A DNA stretch of 64,000 nucleotides from the NCBI RefSeq assembly GCF_000026185.1, contig NC_010694.1, positions 2,108,001-2,172,000 on the forward strand, in the 5' to 3' direction. Shown piece after piece: positions 41,491-50,332 of this stretch. The notes below the pieces were generated by a model. It was given only the letters and a program-made list of their open reading frames with translations, ran no database searches and had not been told where the DNA came from. The translations under genes were made by a program, and so were the position numbers. The DNA comes from Erwinia tasmaniensis Et1/99. Lineage in GTDB: Bacteria > Pseudomonadota > Gammaproteobacteria > Enterobacterales > Enterobacteriaceae. Position 1 is the stretch's first letter. Each line of letters starts with the position of its first letter.

Positions 41491-42609
41491 CTAACGCCCT
41501 GCAATCGAGGATACTGCGCTGTTATTATTCGCTATCCAGGCATCAACAAATTGATTGATTGCGGCCTGCGTGTCTTCTGCGCTTTTAGCTTTCTGTTTAT
41601 GATTATCTGAAATTTCATGATGAACCTGTTGGCCAGACTTCAACACTTCGGCCTGATTCGTTTCTGCGGCAGCATTAACGGCGAAACCAGCTACAACAGT
41701 CTGCTGCCCCGCATGATTCACCTGATTAACCAGGTCAGTTTTAGCCCGAATTTGATAAGTCTTGTTGACGATTTTTTGATGATCGATCTGATGGTTAGCG
41801 GCTTCTTCGTGCAATTTAGTATGTGATCTGGCCATTTTCATCACCATCTCATCATCAGGGGTTTTACCGTCCTTATGTTGCTGTTGCAAATTTTTGGTAA
41901 TACTTACCTGATTTTCTTGTGCCGCCGCATTTTTGACATTTGCAGCCTTCAGGTTTCCCTCGATAGAATTATGTTCTTTTTTTATCGCTTTACACATTGT
42001 CGCACCGCTGGCAACCTGTACACCAGAACCCACTATGCCTGATACAATTGCTCCAGAGAAATTCTGCTTAGCCGCAGCAATAACATGTTGACCGGCATTG
42101 ACTGCAGTCGTCACCATTCGTCGAATACTCTCAGAAGACAATACGTTGAACACCGTACGTTCTATATTAGTCATGTGGACAACTAAATTACTCACCGACA
42201 ACATTCCTAAATCGCCAAACATATTTTTAAATGAAGATGAACGGGGCAAAGGGGCTTGTGACGATCTGGGAGGTTTTATAACCTCTGTCGATAATTTTGC
42301 AATCTCTAAGCTGAAATCATCCCCACGAGATTTCGCAATTAGCTCAAGAGAATCAATATCACGAGTGTTTACCCTACTCTTTGTAGGACTTCGTACGTTG
42401 TTGATATTGATATTATTCGCAGAAGTCTTTTTCTGTATCGGGCTCGATAACTCAGGTCTATTTTCAGCGTCTGGATAACTGTTTTCATCCAAAAACTTAA
42501 AGATATCCTCGGTAATATTTATTTGATTCTGCTTAAGATGCCTGGGCACATCGTGGTCCAAGTTTGGTAATGATATTGTAGGGAAAACCGTCGCATTTAC
42601 ATGAGTCAT
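41491..42609 (-). CDS. sipC: T3SS translocator SipC/IpaC family
   Basis: 372-residue minor translocon subunit. The start at 42609 (MTHVNATVFPTISLPNLDHD) is chosen because AAGGAAA precedes it; the frame extends 20 codons upstream over the sipB stop. A central hydrophobic region lies about 175-205 (GAIVSGIVGSGVQVASGATM), flanked by coiled coil (SIEGNLKAANVKNAAAQENQ, EAANHQIDHQKIVNKTYQIR). The C-terminus is polar. Similarity to SipC is mainly in the hydrophobic segment and the C-terminal half; identity is supported by position between sipB and sipD. Confidence 0.85.
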   Translation of the reverse strand: MTHVNATVFPTISLPNLDHDVPRHLKQNQINITEDIFKFLDENSYPDAENRPELSSPIQKKTSANNININNVRSPTKSRVNTRDIDSLELIAKSRGDDFSLEIAKLSTEVIKPPRSSQAPLPRSSSFKNMFGDLGMLSVSNLVVHMTNIERTVFNVLSSESIRRMVTTAVNAGQHVIAAAKQNFSGAIVSGIVGSGVQVASGATMCKAIKKEHNSIEGNLKAANVKNAAAQENQVSITKNLQQQHKDGKTPDDEMVMKMARSHTKLHEEAANHQIDHQKIVNKTYQIRAKTDLVNQVNHAGQQTVVAGFAVNAAAETNQAEVLKSGQQVHHEISDNHKQKAKSAEDTQAAINQFVDAWIANNNSAVSSIAGR

Positions 42610-42655
42610 ATAGAGATTTCCTTTCTGAAGAGTTGATAATAACGAGAAGACAGAA

Positions 42656-44560
42656 CTAGCCCGCCACATGGCTCATTTTATCGAGTATATATCTCCCGGC
42701 CTGCACCTGGTTTTCTGCTACCGTAGCAATATTCTCAATAATTTTTTTAACCATTCTAAGCCGTAGACTGAATGCATCAGTCGCCTGATTCATCAGACTG
42801 TCAAGCAGGTCCTGCATGGCAGAGTTTTTCATTAGTTTAGCTTGAGCTTTCGCGGCAATAACCATCATATCTGCCGCTTCGATATTGCCGGCGGACTTAA
42901 TGACCGTGTTAATCATTCCAGCCCCCGTTACGGCAGCCTGACTATAGGTTGAAGCGCGCGCGGCTGTGACTTCATCTACATTGAAAGAACGAGAAAGTCC
43001 CTGGGTGATACGCTTAAACACCTGTCCTGCCGCACTGTCCATAATCTTTCTAAGTGATCCACTGGCTATATTGCTAGTGATTTTTTCCATCAGCACCCCA
43101 CCAACTTTGCTGATACCAACACCAACAAGCATCACGCCAGCAATGACAAGTATAGCAACGGCCAGCGCCCCCATAATTTGACCTGCCATTTCGGCAGCGG
43201 CTTTGTCCGCACCGAATATACTAACGATTTCAGTAAAAGCATCAGCCAATAATTTCATCAGGGGCTGAATAATACTTTCCATAATCGGCTGCATGGCCTC
43301 CTGGATAAACGAATGTCCATTAATAGCCTGATTAATTTCATCTCCCAGCATAAGAGCAAGCCCCACCGTAGCGAAAGCCAGAGATGCGCCACCCGTAAAT
43401 ACTGCAGCGGCAATGCTGACTACGGTGATTATCCATCCAAGTGTCTTACCGACGCACCCCATCGTTTTCTGCATCTCCTCAGCCTTACGGATTTGAGTTT
43501 CATACTCCTGAGCTTTTTTCTCCGCGTCTTTTGCAGCGGCTTCAGATAACTTCTGTTTCAAAATGGATGTGGCCTTCAGGTCTTCCCCTGCATTTTGATT
43601 AATTAACTTCGACATTAAAGCGATAAGGAAAGTCAGACTGTTCGCATCCTCTTCACTTTCCTGATGGCGGATCAGAATGATGTTTTGCTGCTGTAGCGTT
43701 AGTGAAGCTATCAACGAGATTGCCTGGCCCATCGTGGTATTCAGCACCAATTTAGACAGGCTTTCTGACTGAATCGCGGGATTAAGCACGGCGGCCACGT
43801 AGCGTTGATGACTCTGTGTGATGCTGTTGAACTTTGATTGCGCAGCGACGAATCGACCCTCTGCTTCCATGAGTTGTTTTTGCAGCGATGCAGATATGGG
43901 GTCTTGGGTTTCAGCCTGATTAAGCAGATCGACAAGGGTATGCTGCGCGTCATCCAATGTGGATTGTGCTTTACCTATTTGCAACTGGAGGCCAGCATCC
44001 TGTGACCTCGCCTCTGCCAGCATGTCGGCTTTAGTCGTCCAGTCTAGTCCCTGGCTTTCTATGTCAGTAGCAAAGTTGGTATAGGAAAGCGTTGCTCCGC
44101 GTATCATTGCATTAAACGCGTGTAGTGTTGACGCCATTTTTTCCAGAGAGCTGTCCGCCGCTAACTGAGTAACTCTGCACAACAACGCGGTCATTTCTAC
44201 GGAAGCGCTATATTTGTGTTGAGCTTCGTGAGCTGCAATCGGTTCACGCTGGCCAGCATTTCCCGAACGTGAAACATCAGCTGGAGTAGACAGGTGCGGA
44301 ACATCCTGATGATTCAAAGGCACGCTTCCTGCATTGCCATACAGTGCATTACCTGCTTTTTCGAGCACGGAAGACAATTGCTCTGGCTGCAGAGAGCTAA
44401 GAGCCTCTCTGACTTGACCTATTCGTGGATATTCCCATAGCTGACGACGACTGCCAATGTGGTGTAATCGGTTAACGGCCTTTTTTGACTCTTCGTTGCT
44501 GACTTCTGATTCTGCCGAAAGATGAAGCGAGTTGTCAAAACTGTCTGAAGGTATATTCAT
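42656..44560 (-). CDS. sipB: T3SS major translocator SipB/IpaB family
   Basis: 634-residue pore-forming translocator. An N-terminal coiled-coil region (about 180-270) is followed by the strongly conserved ETQIRKAEEMQKTMGCVGK and LGWIITVVSIAAAVFTGGAS, the first of two hydrophobic segments (about 374-406); the second is about 460-485 (MGALAVAILVIAGVMLVGVG). The C-terminal helix ends near NQVQAGRYILDKMSHVAG. The ATG at 44560 is preferred to 44566 because the GGGA site is correctly spaced from it. The gene begins 12 bases after sicA, its chaperone gene. Confidence 0.92.
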   Translation of the reverse strand: MNIPSDSFDNSLHLSAESEVSNEESKKAVNRLHHIGSRRQLWEYPRIGQVREALSSLQPEQLSSVLEKAGNALYGNAGSVPLNHQDVPHLSTPADVSRSGNAGQREPIAAHEAQHKYSASVEMTALLCRVTQLAADSSLEKMASTLHAFNAMIRGATLSYTNFATDIESQGLDWTTKADMLAEARSQDAGLQLQIGKAQSTLDDAQHTLVDLLNQAETQDPISASLQKQLMEAEGRFVAAQSKFNSITQSHQRYVAAVLNPAIQSESLSKLVLNTTMGQAISLIASLTLQQQNIILIRHQESEEDANSLTFLIALMSKLINQNAGEDLKATSILKQKLSEAAAKDAEKKAQEYETQIRKAEEMQKTMGCVGKTLGWIITVVSIAAAVFTGGASLAFATVGLALMLGDEINQAINGHSFIQEAMQPIMESIIQPLMKLLADAFTEIVSIFGADKAAAEMAGQIMGALAVAILVIAGVMLVGVGISKVGGVLMEKITSNIASGSLRKIMDSAAGQVFKRITQGLSRSFNVDEVTAARASTYSQAAVTGAGMINTVIKSAGNIEAADMMVIAAKAQAKLMKNSAMQDLLDSLMNQATDAFSLRLRMVKKIIENIATVAENQVQAGRYILDKMSHVAG

Positions 44561-44571
44561 TGTCATTCCCG

Positions 44572-45114
44572 TTAAATACTTTCATTTAGTGGACTAACTT
44601 CTGAACCATCGCTAATTTCATCCAGCGCTATAAGAATTGTTTGAGCTTTTTCTTTAAGTCGTAAAATCCGACATCGTTTAACCACTATCGAAAAACATTT
44701 TCGGGCCAGTGCTTCATTACGCAGCATTAAATTACATTGCCCTGCATAAAACATAGGACGATAATCTTCTTCTGCCAGAGAATAGGCTAAAGCATAGAAG
44801 TCAATGGCCTTTCTATACTCCTTTTTTAATTGATACACAGCGGCCAAGCCCATTGAATACTCCGAATTATAAAAATCATAAATGCAGAGAAATCTAAAAA
44901 GAGACTCTGCATCATCGAGCTTGCCATGATGATAGAAGTCGTATGCAATTTTATAAATATCATTCATTGTCTCAGTTGATACGCCCTGCACATCTTTAAG
45001 TGTCGCCCCGTTTTGAATTGCCTCGATAAGACTATCTGAGTATTCATCGAGCGGAATATCATTATTAAATTCGTCTTGCGGGGTCAAAATACGCTTGGTA
45101 TTTTCATATTCCAT
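44572..45114 (-). CDS. sicA: T3SS translocator chaperone SicA
   Basis: 180-residue class II chaperone with tetratricopeptide repeats, needed to keep SipB and SipC apart in the cytoplasm and, in Salmonella, a coactivator of InvF. It matches SicA in GATLKDVQGVSTETMNDIYK, AESLFRFLCIYDFYNSEYSM, GLAAVYQLKKEYRKAIDFYA and YRPMFYAGQCNLMLRNEALA. It is about 15 residues longer than Salmonella SicA, mostly at the N-terminus. GAGG precedes the ATG. A 162-base gap from spaS leaves room for its own promoter. Confidence 0.93.
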   Translation of the reverse strand: MEYENTKRILTPQDEFNNDIPLDEYSDSLIEAIQNGATLKDVQGVSTETMNDIYKIAYDFYHHGKLDDAESLFRFLCIYDFYNSEYSMGLAAVYQLKKEYRKAIDFYALAYSLAEEDYRPMFYAGQCNLMLRNEALARKCFSIVVKRCRILRLKEKAQTILIALDEISDGSEVSPLNESI

Positions 45115-45224
45115 TTACAACCTCGTAGATAACTTGCTTAATATTTAGCAGTAAGTGCAATTAACCCGAATGCAGACGGTGAAGTATACATTGTGCATCA
45201 TACCTGGCATTAACGGGGCTTAGT

Positions 45225-45251
45225 ACAAGAAAAGCGTACTTTTCATCTTGT
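45225..45251. terminator. Interrupted hairpin in the spaS-sicA gap
   Basis: On the minus strand ACAAG-ATG-AAAAG-TACG-CTTTT-CTTGT forms a two-part stem 25 bases after the spaS stop. It may end the inv-spa transcript or serve as a regulatory palindrome for a sicA promoter; no T-run follows. Confidence 0.4.
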
Positions 45252-45276
45252 ATATGTTATATTTTTGAATTTTAAA

Positions 45277-46386
45277 TTATGTGTCTCGCATATGACTTTC
45301 AGTCTTGTCCAGTTCGCTGAGCGCATCACCTCTTTCAATATCATCTCTTCCTATATCATCATTTTCTACCTGACGTAGCCAAATGAGGATTTCCATGACT
45401 AACATCAGATCGCGATCGTTCAGTGAAATAAAACTGTGCTGATAATAAGAACGATAAAGTCTACGCGTCAGAAAAATATTACGCACAACAGGAATACCAA
45501 TTTTCTCTGCATACGAAATAGCAGACCTGGCCTTGAAGTTAGTCACTCGCAGCGCAATGAAAGGTAAAGGTGCTACATCAGGATTAAAGTAGATAGCTAC
45601 CGCTATATGAGTGGGGTTTGCCATAACAACTGAAGAATTTCTGATAGCAGCTCTCTCTTCTCCGGATAGGATTTCCTGGTGAGCACGTCTCCTGGCATTT
45701 TTTATTTGCGGGTTCCCTTCAGTTTCTTTACGTTCTTGCTTTACCTCATATTTATCCATTTTGAGATCTTTAACATGAAGGAAATACTCTGCAATAAATT
45801 CGGCGCAAAGTACTAAAGCTCCCCAGGCAGCGAATACTGTCACCGCTTTCACCGTTAGCGATAGCATACTTACGATTAACTGAACAATACCTGCATTACG
45901 GATAGCTAAAATATTTTTCAGATCGCTATCAAGTAAACTATAACAGGTGCATATGAAGACGCCCAAATAGCAGACTGACTTGACGCACTCTTTTAACGTT
46001 CGAAGACTAAATATTTTTTTAAATCCCTCAACAGGATTCAGTGCTTTAAAGTTTAACTTCAACCCCTCACTGGCAATATTGAAACGAGTTTGCAACAACG
46101 TAGCGGCAATACCCGAAAGACAACAAATAGCAATAAACGGAAACACTAATTTTAAAAAAATAGATGTCATTTCCATGATGAAACCATCAATATTCAACGA
46201 TTCACTATCATTCAGAACCCCAGTATAAAAAAAGATGAAATCATCAAAATTAACGCCATAGCATAAAAAATAACTGCCTGAGAGTAATATCACTGTAGTG
46301 GTGAAATCTTTCACCTTGAGAGTTTGTCCTTTTCTGGCAGAATCTTTGCGTTTTTTCTCAGTAGGAAGCTCCGTTTTTTGTGCCAT
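45277..46386 (-). CDS. spaS: T3SS export-switch protein SpaS (SctU)
   Basis: 369-residue inner-membrane protein with four hydrophobic segments in the first 205 residues and a cytoplasmic autoprotease domain. The self-cleavage motif NPTH is at 257-260 (VVMANPTHIAVAIYF); cleavage between N and P switches export from needle to translocator substrates. Family motifs TEKKRKDSARKGQ at the N-terminus and KMDKYEVKQERKETEGNPQI before the cleavage site are intact. It follows spaR by 6 bases and ends the inv-spa run. Confidence 0.95.
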   Translation of the reverse strand: MAQKTELPTEKKRKDSARKGQTLKVKDFTTTVILLSGSYFLCYGVNFDDFIFFYTGVLNDSESLNIDGFIMEMTSIFLKLVFPFIAICCLSGIAATLLQTRFNIASEGLKLNFKALNPVEGFKKIFSLRTLKECVKSVCYLGVFICTCYSLLDSDLKNILAIRNAGIVQLIVSMLSLTVKAVTVFAAWGALVLCAEFIAEYFLHVKDLKMDKYEVKQERKETEGNPQIKNARRRAHQEILSGEERAAIRNSSVVMANPTHIAVAIYFNPDVAPLPFIALRVTNFKARSAISYAEKIGIPVVRNIFLTRRLYRSYYQHSFISLNDRDLMLVMEILIWLRQVENDDIGRDDIERGDALSELDKTESHMRDT

Positions 46387-46392
46387 AGATCA

Positions 46393-47184
46393 TCACCCAC
46401 TTGGAAAAAAAACATATAGGGAATTGATCGAGAAATATTTAAGCGGCTCGTCAGCTAAAGCATTTAACCCGTATAACAAAAAGATGATAAATGTAATGAA
46501 ACTCTTTAAAGTGAGTGACAACGAGAATGCGTTCAGCTGTGGGCAATATCGGGCAAAAACTCCGAGCAATATTTCCGTGACCAGCAACACTATGATAACC
46601 GGCGCTGCCAGCATGATGCTACACTCAACCAATTCAACCAATAATTTCCCAGCTTTCGACCAATTAACTCCTGAGATATCATGACCCTGAGGTAAATACT
46701 GATAGCTTTTCATCAATGCATTCATTAGTAACAGCATTCCATTACTTGAAAAAAATATCATACCAAAAGAAAAATTGAAAAAAGCAGATAAAACGGAGTT
46801 TTGTCCGCCACTCAATGGATCGAAAATATCGTTTATGGTCGCCCCACGTTGGTTATCCAGAATGTCACCAAGCGCAATAACGATCCAGAAAGGAATGCAT
46901 AAAACAGTTGCGAGAAGCAAGCCCATGAAACATTCTTCGACCAATACAGATATCAATCCCCGTTCAGTGACGATATCAGGTTCATAGCAGGGCCATAGAC
47001 CAATGATAACGAGTGATATGATTGAGTTTTTAACTATCAGGTTGGATAAAATCCGGTCGCCCAGTATCGGAAGCAAATAGAAAACGATTGCCAGACGAGC
47101 ATAAGCAACGACATATATCATGGCATTATGTTGAAAATTGAAATAAAGAATAATGAACATTATGAATTTTACCGCATCAGCCAA
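46393..47184 (-). CDS. spaR: T3SS export-gate protein SpaR (SctT)
   Basis: 263-residue inner-membrane protein of the FliR/SctT family with about six to eight hydrophobic segments. Recognisable features are ARLAIVFYLLPILGDRILSN near the start, LGDILDNQRGATINDIFDPL (about 107-126) and the C-terminal VLLVTEILLGVFARYCPQLN. With SpaP and SpaQ it forms the helical export gate. Its start overlaps the spaQ stop by 8 bases. Confidence 0.93.
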   Translation of the reverse strand: MADAVKFIMFIILYFNFQHNAMIYVVAYARLAIVFYLLPILGDRILSNLIVKNSIISLVIIGLWPCYEPDIVTERGLISVLVEECFMGLLLATVLCIPFWIVIALGDILDNQRGATINDIFDPLSGGQNSVLSAFFNFSFGMIFFSSNGMLLLMNALMKSYQYLPQGHDISGVNWSKAGKLLVELVECSIMLAAPVIIVLLVTEILLGVFARYCPQLNAFSLSLTLKSFITFIIFLLYGLNALADEPLKYFSINSLYVFFPSG

Positions 47185-47431
47185 ACGCCATGTCGAAAGC
47201 TTGTCTTGAAAAACTTAGCATCTCGGCAGAAAACCATTCTGATAACATTAAAAGACTGGCAAATACCGTAAGCATTTTTAAACCGAAAGGTAAGGTTTGT
47301 TCTTGGATCTGCATAACGGTCTGTAAAAGGCCAACGATAATACCTACTAAAGTAGCGAAAACAATAGGAACAGCAATGAGTTTTAATACGACAACAAGTG
47401 CTGTATTACTTATAAATAATGTATTATTCAT
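47177..47431 (-). CDS. spaQ: T3SS export-gate protein SpaQ (SctS)
   Basis: 84-residue protein of the FliQ/SctS family with two hydrophobic hairpin helices (about 9-33 and 50-68). The conserved GIIVGLLQTVMQIQEQTLPFG lies between them. The start overlaps the spaP stop (ATGA) and the stop overlaps spaR. Confidence 0.94.
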   Translation of the reverse strand: MNNTLFISNTALVVVLKLIAVPIVFATLVGIIVGLLQTVMQIQEQTLPFGLKMLTVFASLLMLSEWFSAEMLSFSRQAFDMAFG

Positions 47432-48099
47432 GAGGTCATCAGATCGAGATATTGAGTGATCAGCCCCTTAGCCAATAAGGCCCAACCGTCCATTGCGACA
47501 AAGAGGATTAATTTAATTGGAATTGAAATAGTAACAGGACTCATCATCATCATTCCTAATGCCAGTAAAATACTGGATACCACCAGGTCTATGACAACAA
47601 AGGGAATATACAGGTAAAAAGCAATTCTGAAGGCGCTCTGTATTTCGCTTAGTGCATATGCTGGCATCAAGGTCAGTAAGGACAACTGGCTTAGTTCTTC
47701 ATCAGGCACCCGGTCTTCGAGCGTAACTTCATTTCTGTGTTCAACATTATTGAAAAATAGAATCAGATTATGATCAGAATAACGCACCAGATATTCTCGA
47801 TAGCTTTCTATCCCTTCATTCATCAACTGGGAAAGTGCCCCTCTTTCGTTAAAGTCTAAACTTTTGGCTTCTATATAGCCAGAAATGCGCTGGCAAACCG
47901 GCATCATGACAAAAGCAGTAAGTACAAGCGCGACACCATTGAGTGTCAGATTTGAGGGTACCTGCTGTATACCTAGTGCATTGCGCATCATAACCAGGAC
48001 AATCGAGAACTTTATAAAACAAGTCCCTCCTGCTATGATGAATGGCAGTAAGGTGAAAAAAGAGAGCAGTGCAATTAATGAAATTTCATTGTTCAACAT
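47428..48099 (-). CDS. spaP: T3SS export-gate protein SpaP (SctR)
   Basis: 223 residues from the ATG at 48099 (MLNNEISLIALLSFFTLLPF), chosen because it aligns with Salmonella SpaP; an upstream ATG at 48117 inside spaO is in frame but not supported by the family. FliP/SctR signatures are clear: GGTCFIKFSIVLVMMRNALG, IQQVPSNLTLNGVALVLTAF and the C-terminal VVDLVVSSILLALGMMMMSP. It overlaps the end of spaO. Confidence 0.94.
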   Translation of the reverse strand: MLNNEISLIALLSFFTLLPFIIAGGTCFIKFSIVLVMMRNALGIQQVPSNLTLNGVALVLTAFVMMPVCQRISGYIEAKSLDFNERGALSQLMNEGIESYREYLVRYSDHNLILFFNNVEHRNEVTLEDRVPDEELSQLSLLTLMPAYALSEIQSAFRIAFYLYIPFVVIDLVVSSILLALGMMMMSPVTISIPIKLILFVAMDGWALLAKGLITQYLDLMTS

Positions 48100-49015
48100 C
48101 GGGAATGTCCATTTCATTCGTTAAATCTTTGTTGATCTGATTTATTTCCACCGCCAGATTTCCACTCTCGAGTGCCACCAATTCTCCGCGCGCAAAAAAC
48201 TTTTTATTTAAATATATCTTAACCCTTTTTTCCGCATCCTGATTTAAGGGTAAGATCATCCCTGGGTGAATGGCATCCAATTCTGTGAGAGTATAAGACT
48301 TGCTGTCGAGAACAAACTCAATTTCAACAGAAAGATCTGACCAGCTAAATAACTTTTCTTCCTCATCACGATAGTGATCTTCATAATCAGTTAATTTATC
48401 CAGCACAACAATCTCCTTTTTGTCAACAAAATCCAGAATGAATATTTTCTTTGACCCAATTTGCAAATAACCTGATTGATGCTGAATGAGCAATAGATCG
48501 CCTTTAGCAACATCAACCACTTTTATTACTGGCAACTGACTATATCCCAAAATAACATCAATAACGAAGGGAATGCCACATTTCCTCAAGTACAGAGTAT
48601 TAATAAGTGAATTATGACTCTCTAACCATTCATGGCATAAAAGTGGGTATGGCCGTGCAGGCAGAGAAAGAACTTCACTGGGTAAATTCTGAGGCGGTAG
48701 TTTTATCCCCTCCATTTCCCATATTTCAGAGCCGATTAAGAACGTAAGTTGCAAAGTTTCGAGCAATCTCCTTATGTAGTTCAATGGCACCAAGTGCCAC
48801 GGAATACCGGGAAGTTCATAATCTGACTCTTGTAACCACATATCCACATTAAGCAGTGCTGTATTATATACTCCATCTTTATTATAAAGAGAGAGACTAA
48901 GGTAGCGCACCGATTGCTCAAGTTCTGTTATTTCACTACCAGGATGATGAATTTTGAGTAACTCAGTACCACATTCTATTTCCTTCCTCAGACGTAAATG
49001 AGTACGTAAGTTCAT
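48086..49015 (-). CDS. spaO: T3SS sorting-platform (C-ring) protein SpaO (SctQ)
   Basis: 309-residue cytoplasmic protein of the sorting platform that docks substrate-chaperone complexes. The C-terminal about 75 residues form a SpoA/FliN-like domain (SWSDLSVEIEFVLDSKSYTL, IHPGMILPLNQDAEKRVKIY), with a second SpoA-like module before it; the N-terminal half is family-specific. The start overlaps the spaN stop (ATGA). A shorter internal product, as known for other SctQ proteins, is possible but no internal start was verified. Confidence 0.88.
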   Translation of the reverse strand: MNLRTHLRLRKEIECGTELLKIHHPGSEITELEQSVRYLSLSLYNKDGVYNTALLNVDMWLQESDYELPGIPWHLVPLNYIRRLLETLQLTFLIGSEIWEMEGIKLPPQNLPSEVLSLPARPYPLLCHEWLESHNSLINTLYLRKCGIPFVIDVILGYSQLPVIKVVDVAKGDLLLIQHQSGYLQIGSKKIFILDFVDKKEIVVLDKLTDYEDHYRDEEEKLFSWSDLSVEIEFVLDSKSYTLTELDAIHPGMILPLNQDAEKRVKIYLNKKFFARGELVALESGNLAVEINQINKDLTNEMDIPDVEQ

Positions 49016-49890
49016 TCTTCCTCTTCTTCTGCATGAGGGTGTTCACGTCTGTTCTCTTTTTGTTGCTGCATGAGAACATCGGGTATAAGGTGCAGCTTAC
49101 TGTCTATGTTTTTAGAAAGCGCATCAGCTACACGTATATCAGAGGGCGTGAGCTTAACCATGCCATCGCTGCTAAATTCTGTGGGCAGTGATACTCTTAC
49201 AAAATGATCGCCATTCCAGCGTTGGAATTGATATTCAAGTTCGCAATTTTTAGTTGAATTTAACTCAACGCCGGGGTCTCCGGTGGAGATTGATTTTCTT
49301 ATAAATTGTTGAGTATTGCTCAATGTCTGGTGAAGCGCTTCGCCATTGATAATATTTTTTTTATCCGCTGATAGCATATCTTCATGAAGAAGAGACACTG
49401 GAGAATATAGCCTGGCACCAGCAACCTCATCTTTATCTTGAAAGTGCTGGGCATACTCATCCGGCTTTAACAAACCGGTTGAAATTATCCGTGATGTATC
49501 GAGGCTCTCACTGTTTTCCTGTTTCAACTTATTTTCGATCGGTGAGCCAGGATTTATTTTCTGCTGTACCAAAAGAGATTGAGTTATGCGATAAAAAATA
49601 GACTTTTCAGCGTTTTCACTATTCTTCATTGGCTCTAGAAACTTGAGTTTTTCTTGTGATGATAAGTGTCCCACCACTCCACCAGTCGTGTTATTACCAC
49701 CACCACCAAGAGAACGCTCAAAGAAAATTTGAAAACAATATGCCTGTGTAAAAGAGACTTCGCACTGGGCGAGTTCATTCTGTTTCGATTTTTTCTGCCT
49801 GTTGAGTATGGACATAAAAGATTCACCGTCAGATACCCCGACGTTTTCTAATGATAAAATTTCATTTATTTTAATGCTTTGCTCTACCAT
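49012..49890 (-). CDS. spaN: T3SS needle-length regulator SpaN/InvJ (SctP), by position
   Basis: About 292 residues from the ATG at 49890 (MVEQSIKINEILSLENVGVS); upstream in-frame ATGs lie within spaM. It is hydrophilic with low complexity (SLGGGGNNTTGG) and a C-terminal domain including YQFQRWNGDHFVRVSLPTEF and LTPSDIRVADAL, which resembles the substrate-specificity domain of SctP proteins. The very C-terminus is a run of acidic residues. SctP proteins diverge strongly; the assignment rests on gene order between spaM and spaO plus this C-domain. Confidence 0.78.
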   Translation of the reverse strand: MVEQSIKINEILSLENVGVSDGESFMSILNRQKKSKQNELAQCEVSFTQAYCFQIFFERSLGGGGNNTTGGVVGHLSSQEKLKFLEPMKNSENAEKSIFYRITQSLLVQQKINPGSPIENKLKQENSESLDTSRIISTGLLKPDEYAQHFQDKDEVAGARLYSPVSLLHEDMLSADKKNIINGEALHQTLSNTQQFIRKSISTGDPGVELNSTKNCELEYQFQRWNGDHFVRVSLPTEFSSDGMVKLTPSDIRVADALSKNIDSKLHLIPDVLMQQQKENRREHPHAEEEEE

Positions 49891-50332
49891 ATAAAAATGT
49901 CTCATGATGTTCGTGTTCAATATTGTTTTCACTGCGAACAATAAATTTCACATGCTGCTTGTGAAAGTAGCCGAAAAGTTTATAACTTTTTTTTTCTAAA
50001 GCGTTTCTTACATTGACCCCTTCCTGCAGCATCTGCTCATTTTCAGCTTTATTATCTTCAAGCCTTTTTATCTCATGAGATAGATATTGCTGTTGTGATA
50101 ACAATACACCCTGTCGTCGTATGTTTTTATAGATATCAGTCCTGTGAAACACCCCGCATGGTGTTAATGACTTTATTTCTTTATTGATTGAATTGTATCT
50201 TTCGTGTTTTTCCTCAAGTGATAAATTAATTTCAGATAGTGTTTTCTTAACCATAAAGATCTGACGCTCAACAGCAGTCTTCCTGTAATCTAAAAGTACC
50301 GTTAGCTGCCGACCTTTAGACCACGCATCCAT
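49871..50332 (-). CDS. spaM: T3SS stalk protein SpaM/InvI (SctO)
   Basis: 153 residues from the ATG at 50332 (MDAWSKGRQLTVLLDYRKTA), chosen because GAGAGG lies just upstream; it overlaps the spaL end by 17 bases. The protein is almost entirely helical, an antiparallel coiled-coil hairpin (ERQIFMVKKTLSEINLSLEE then QQYLSHEIKRLEDNKAENEQ), like FliJ/SctO, which couples the ATPase to the export gate. Sequence similarity is weak, as usual for SctO, so gene order carries much of the assignment. Confidence 0.8.
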   Translation of the reverse strand: MDAWSKGRQLTVLLDYRKTAVERQIFMVKKTLSEINLSLEEKHERYNSINKEIKSLTPCGVFHRTDIYKNIRRQGVLLSQQQYLSHEIKRLEDNKAENEQMLQEGVNVRNALEKKSYKLFGYFHKQHVKFIVRSENNIEHEHHETFLYGRAKH

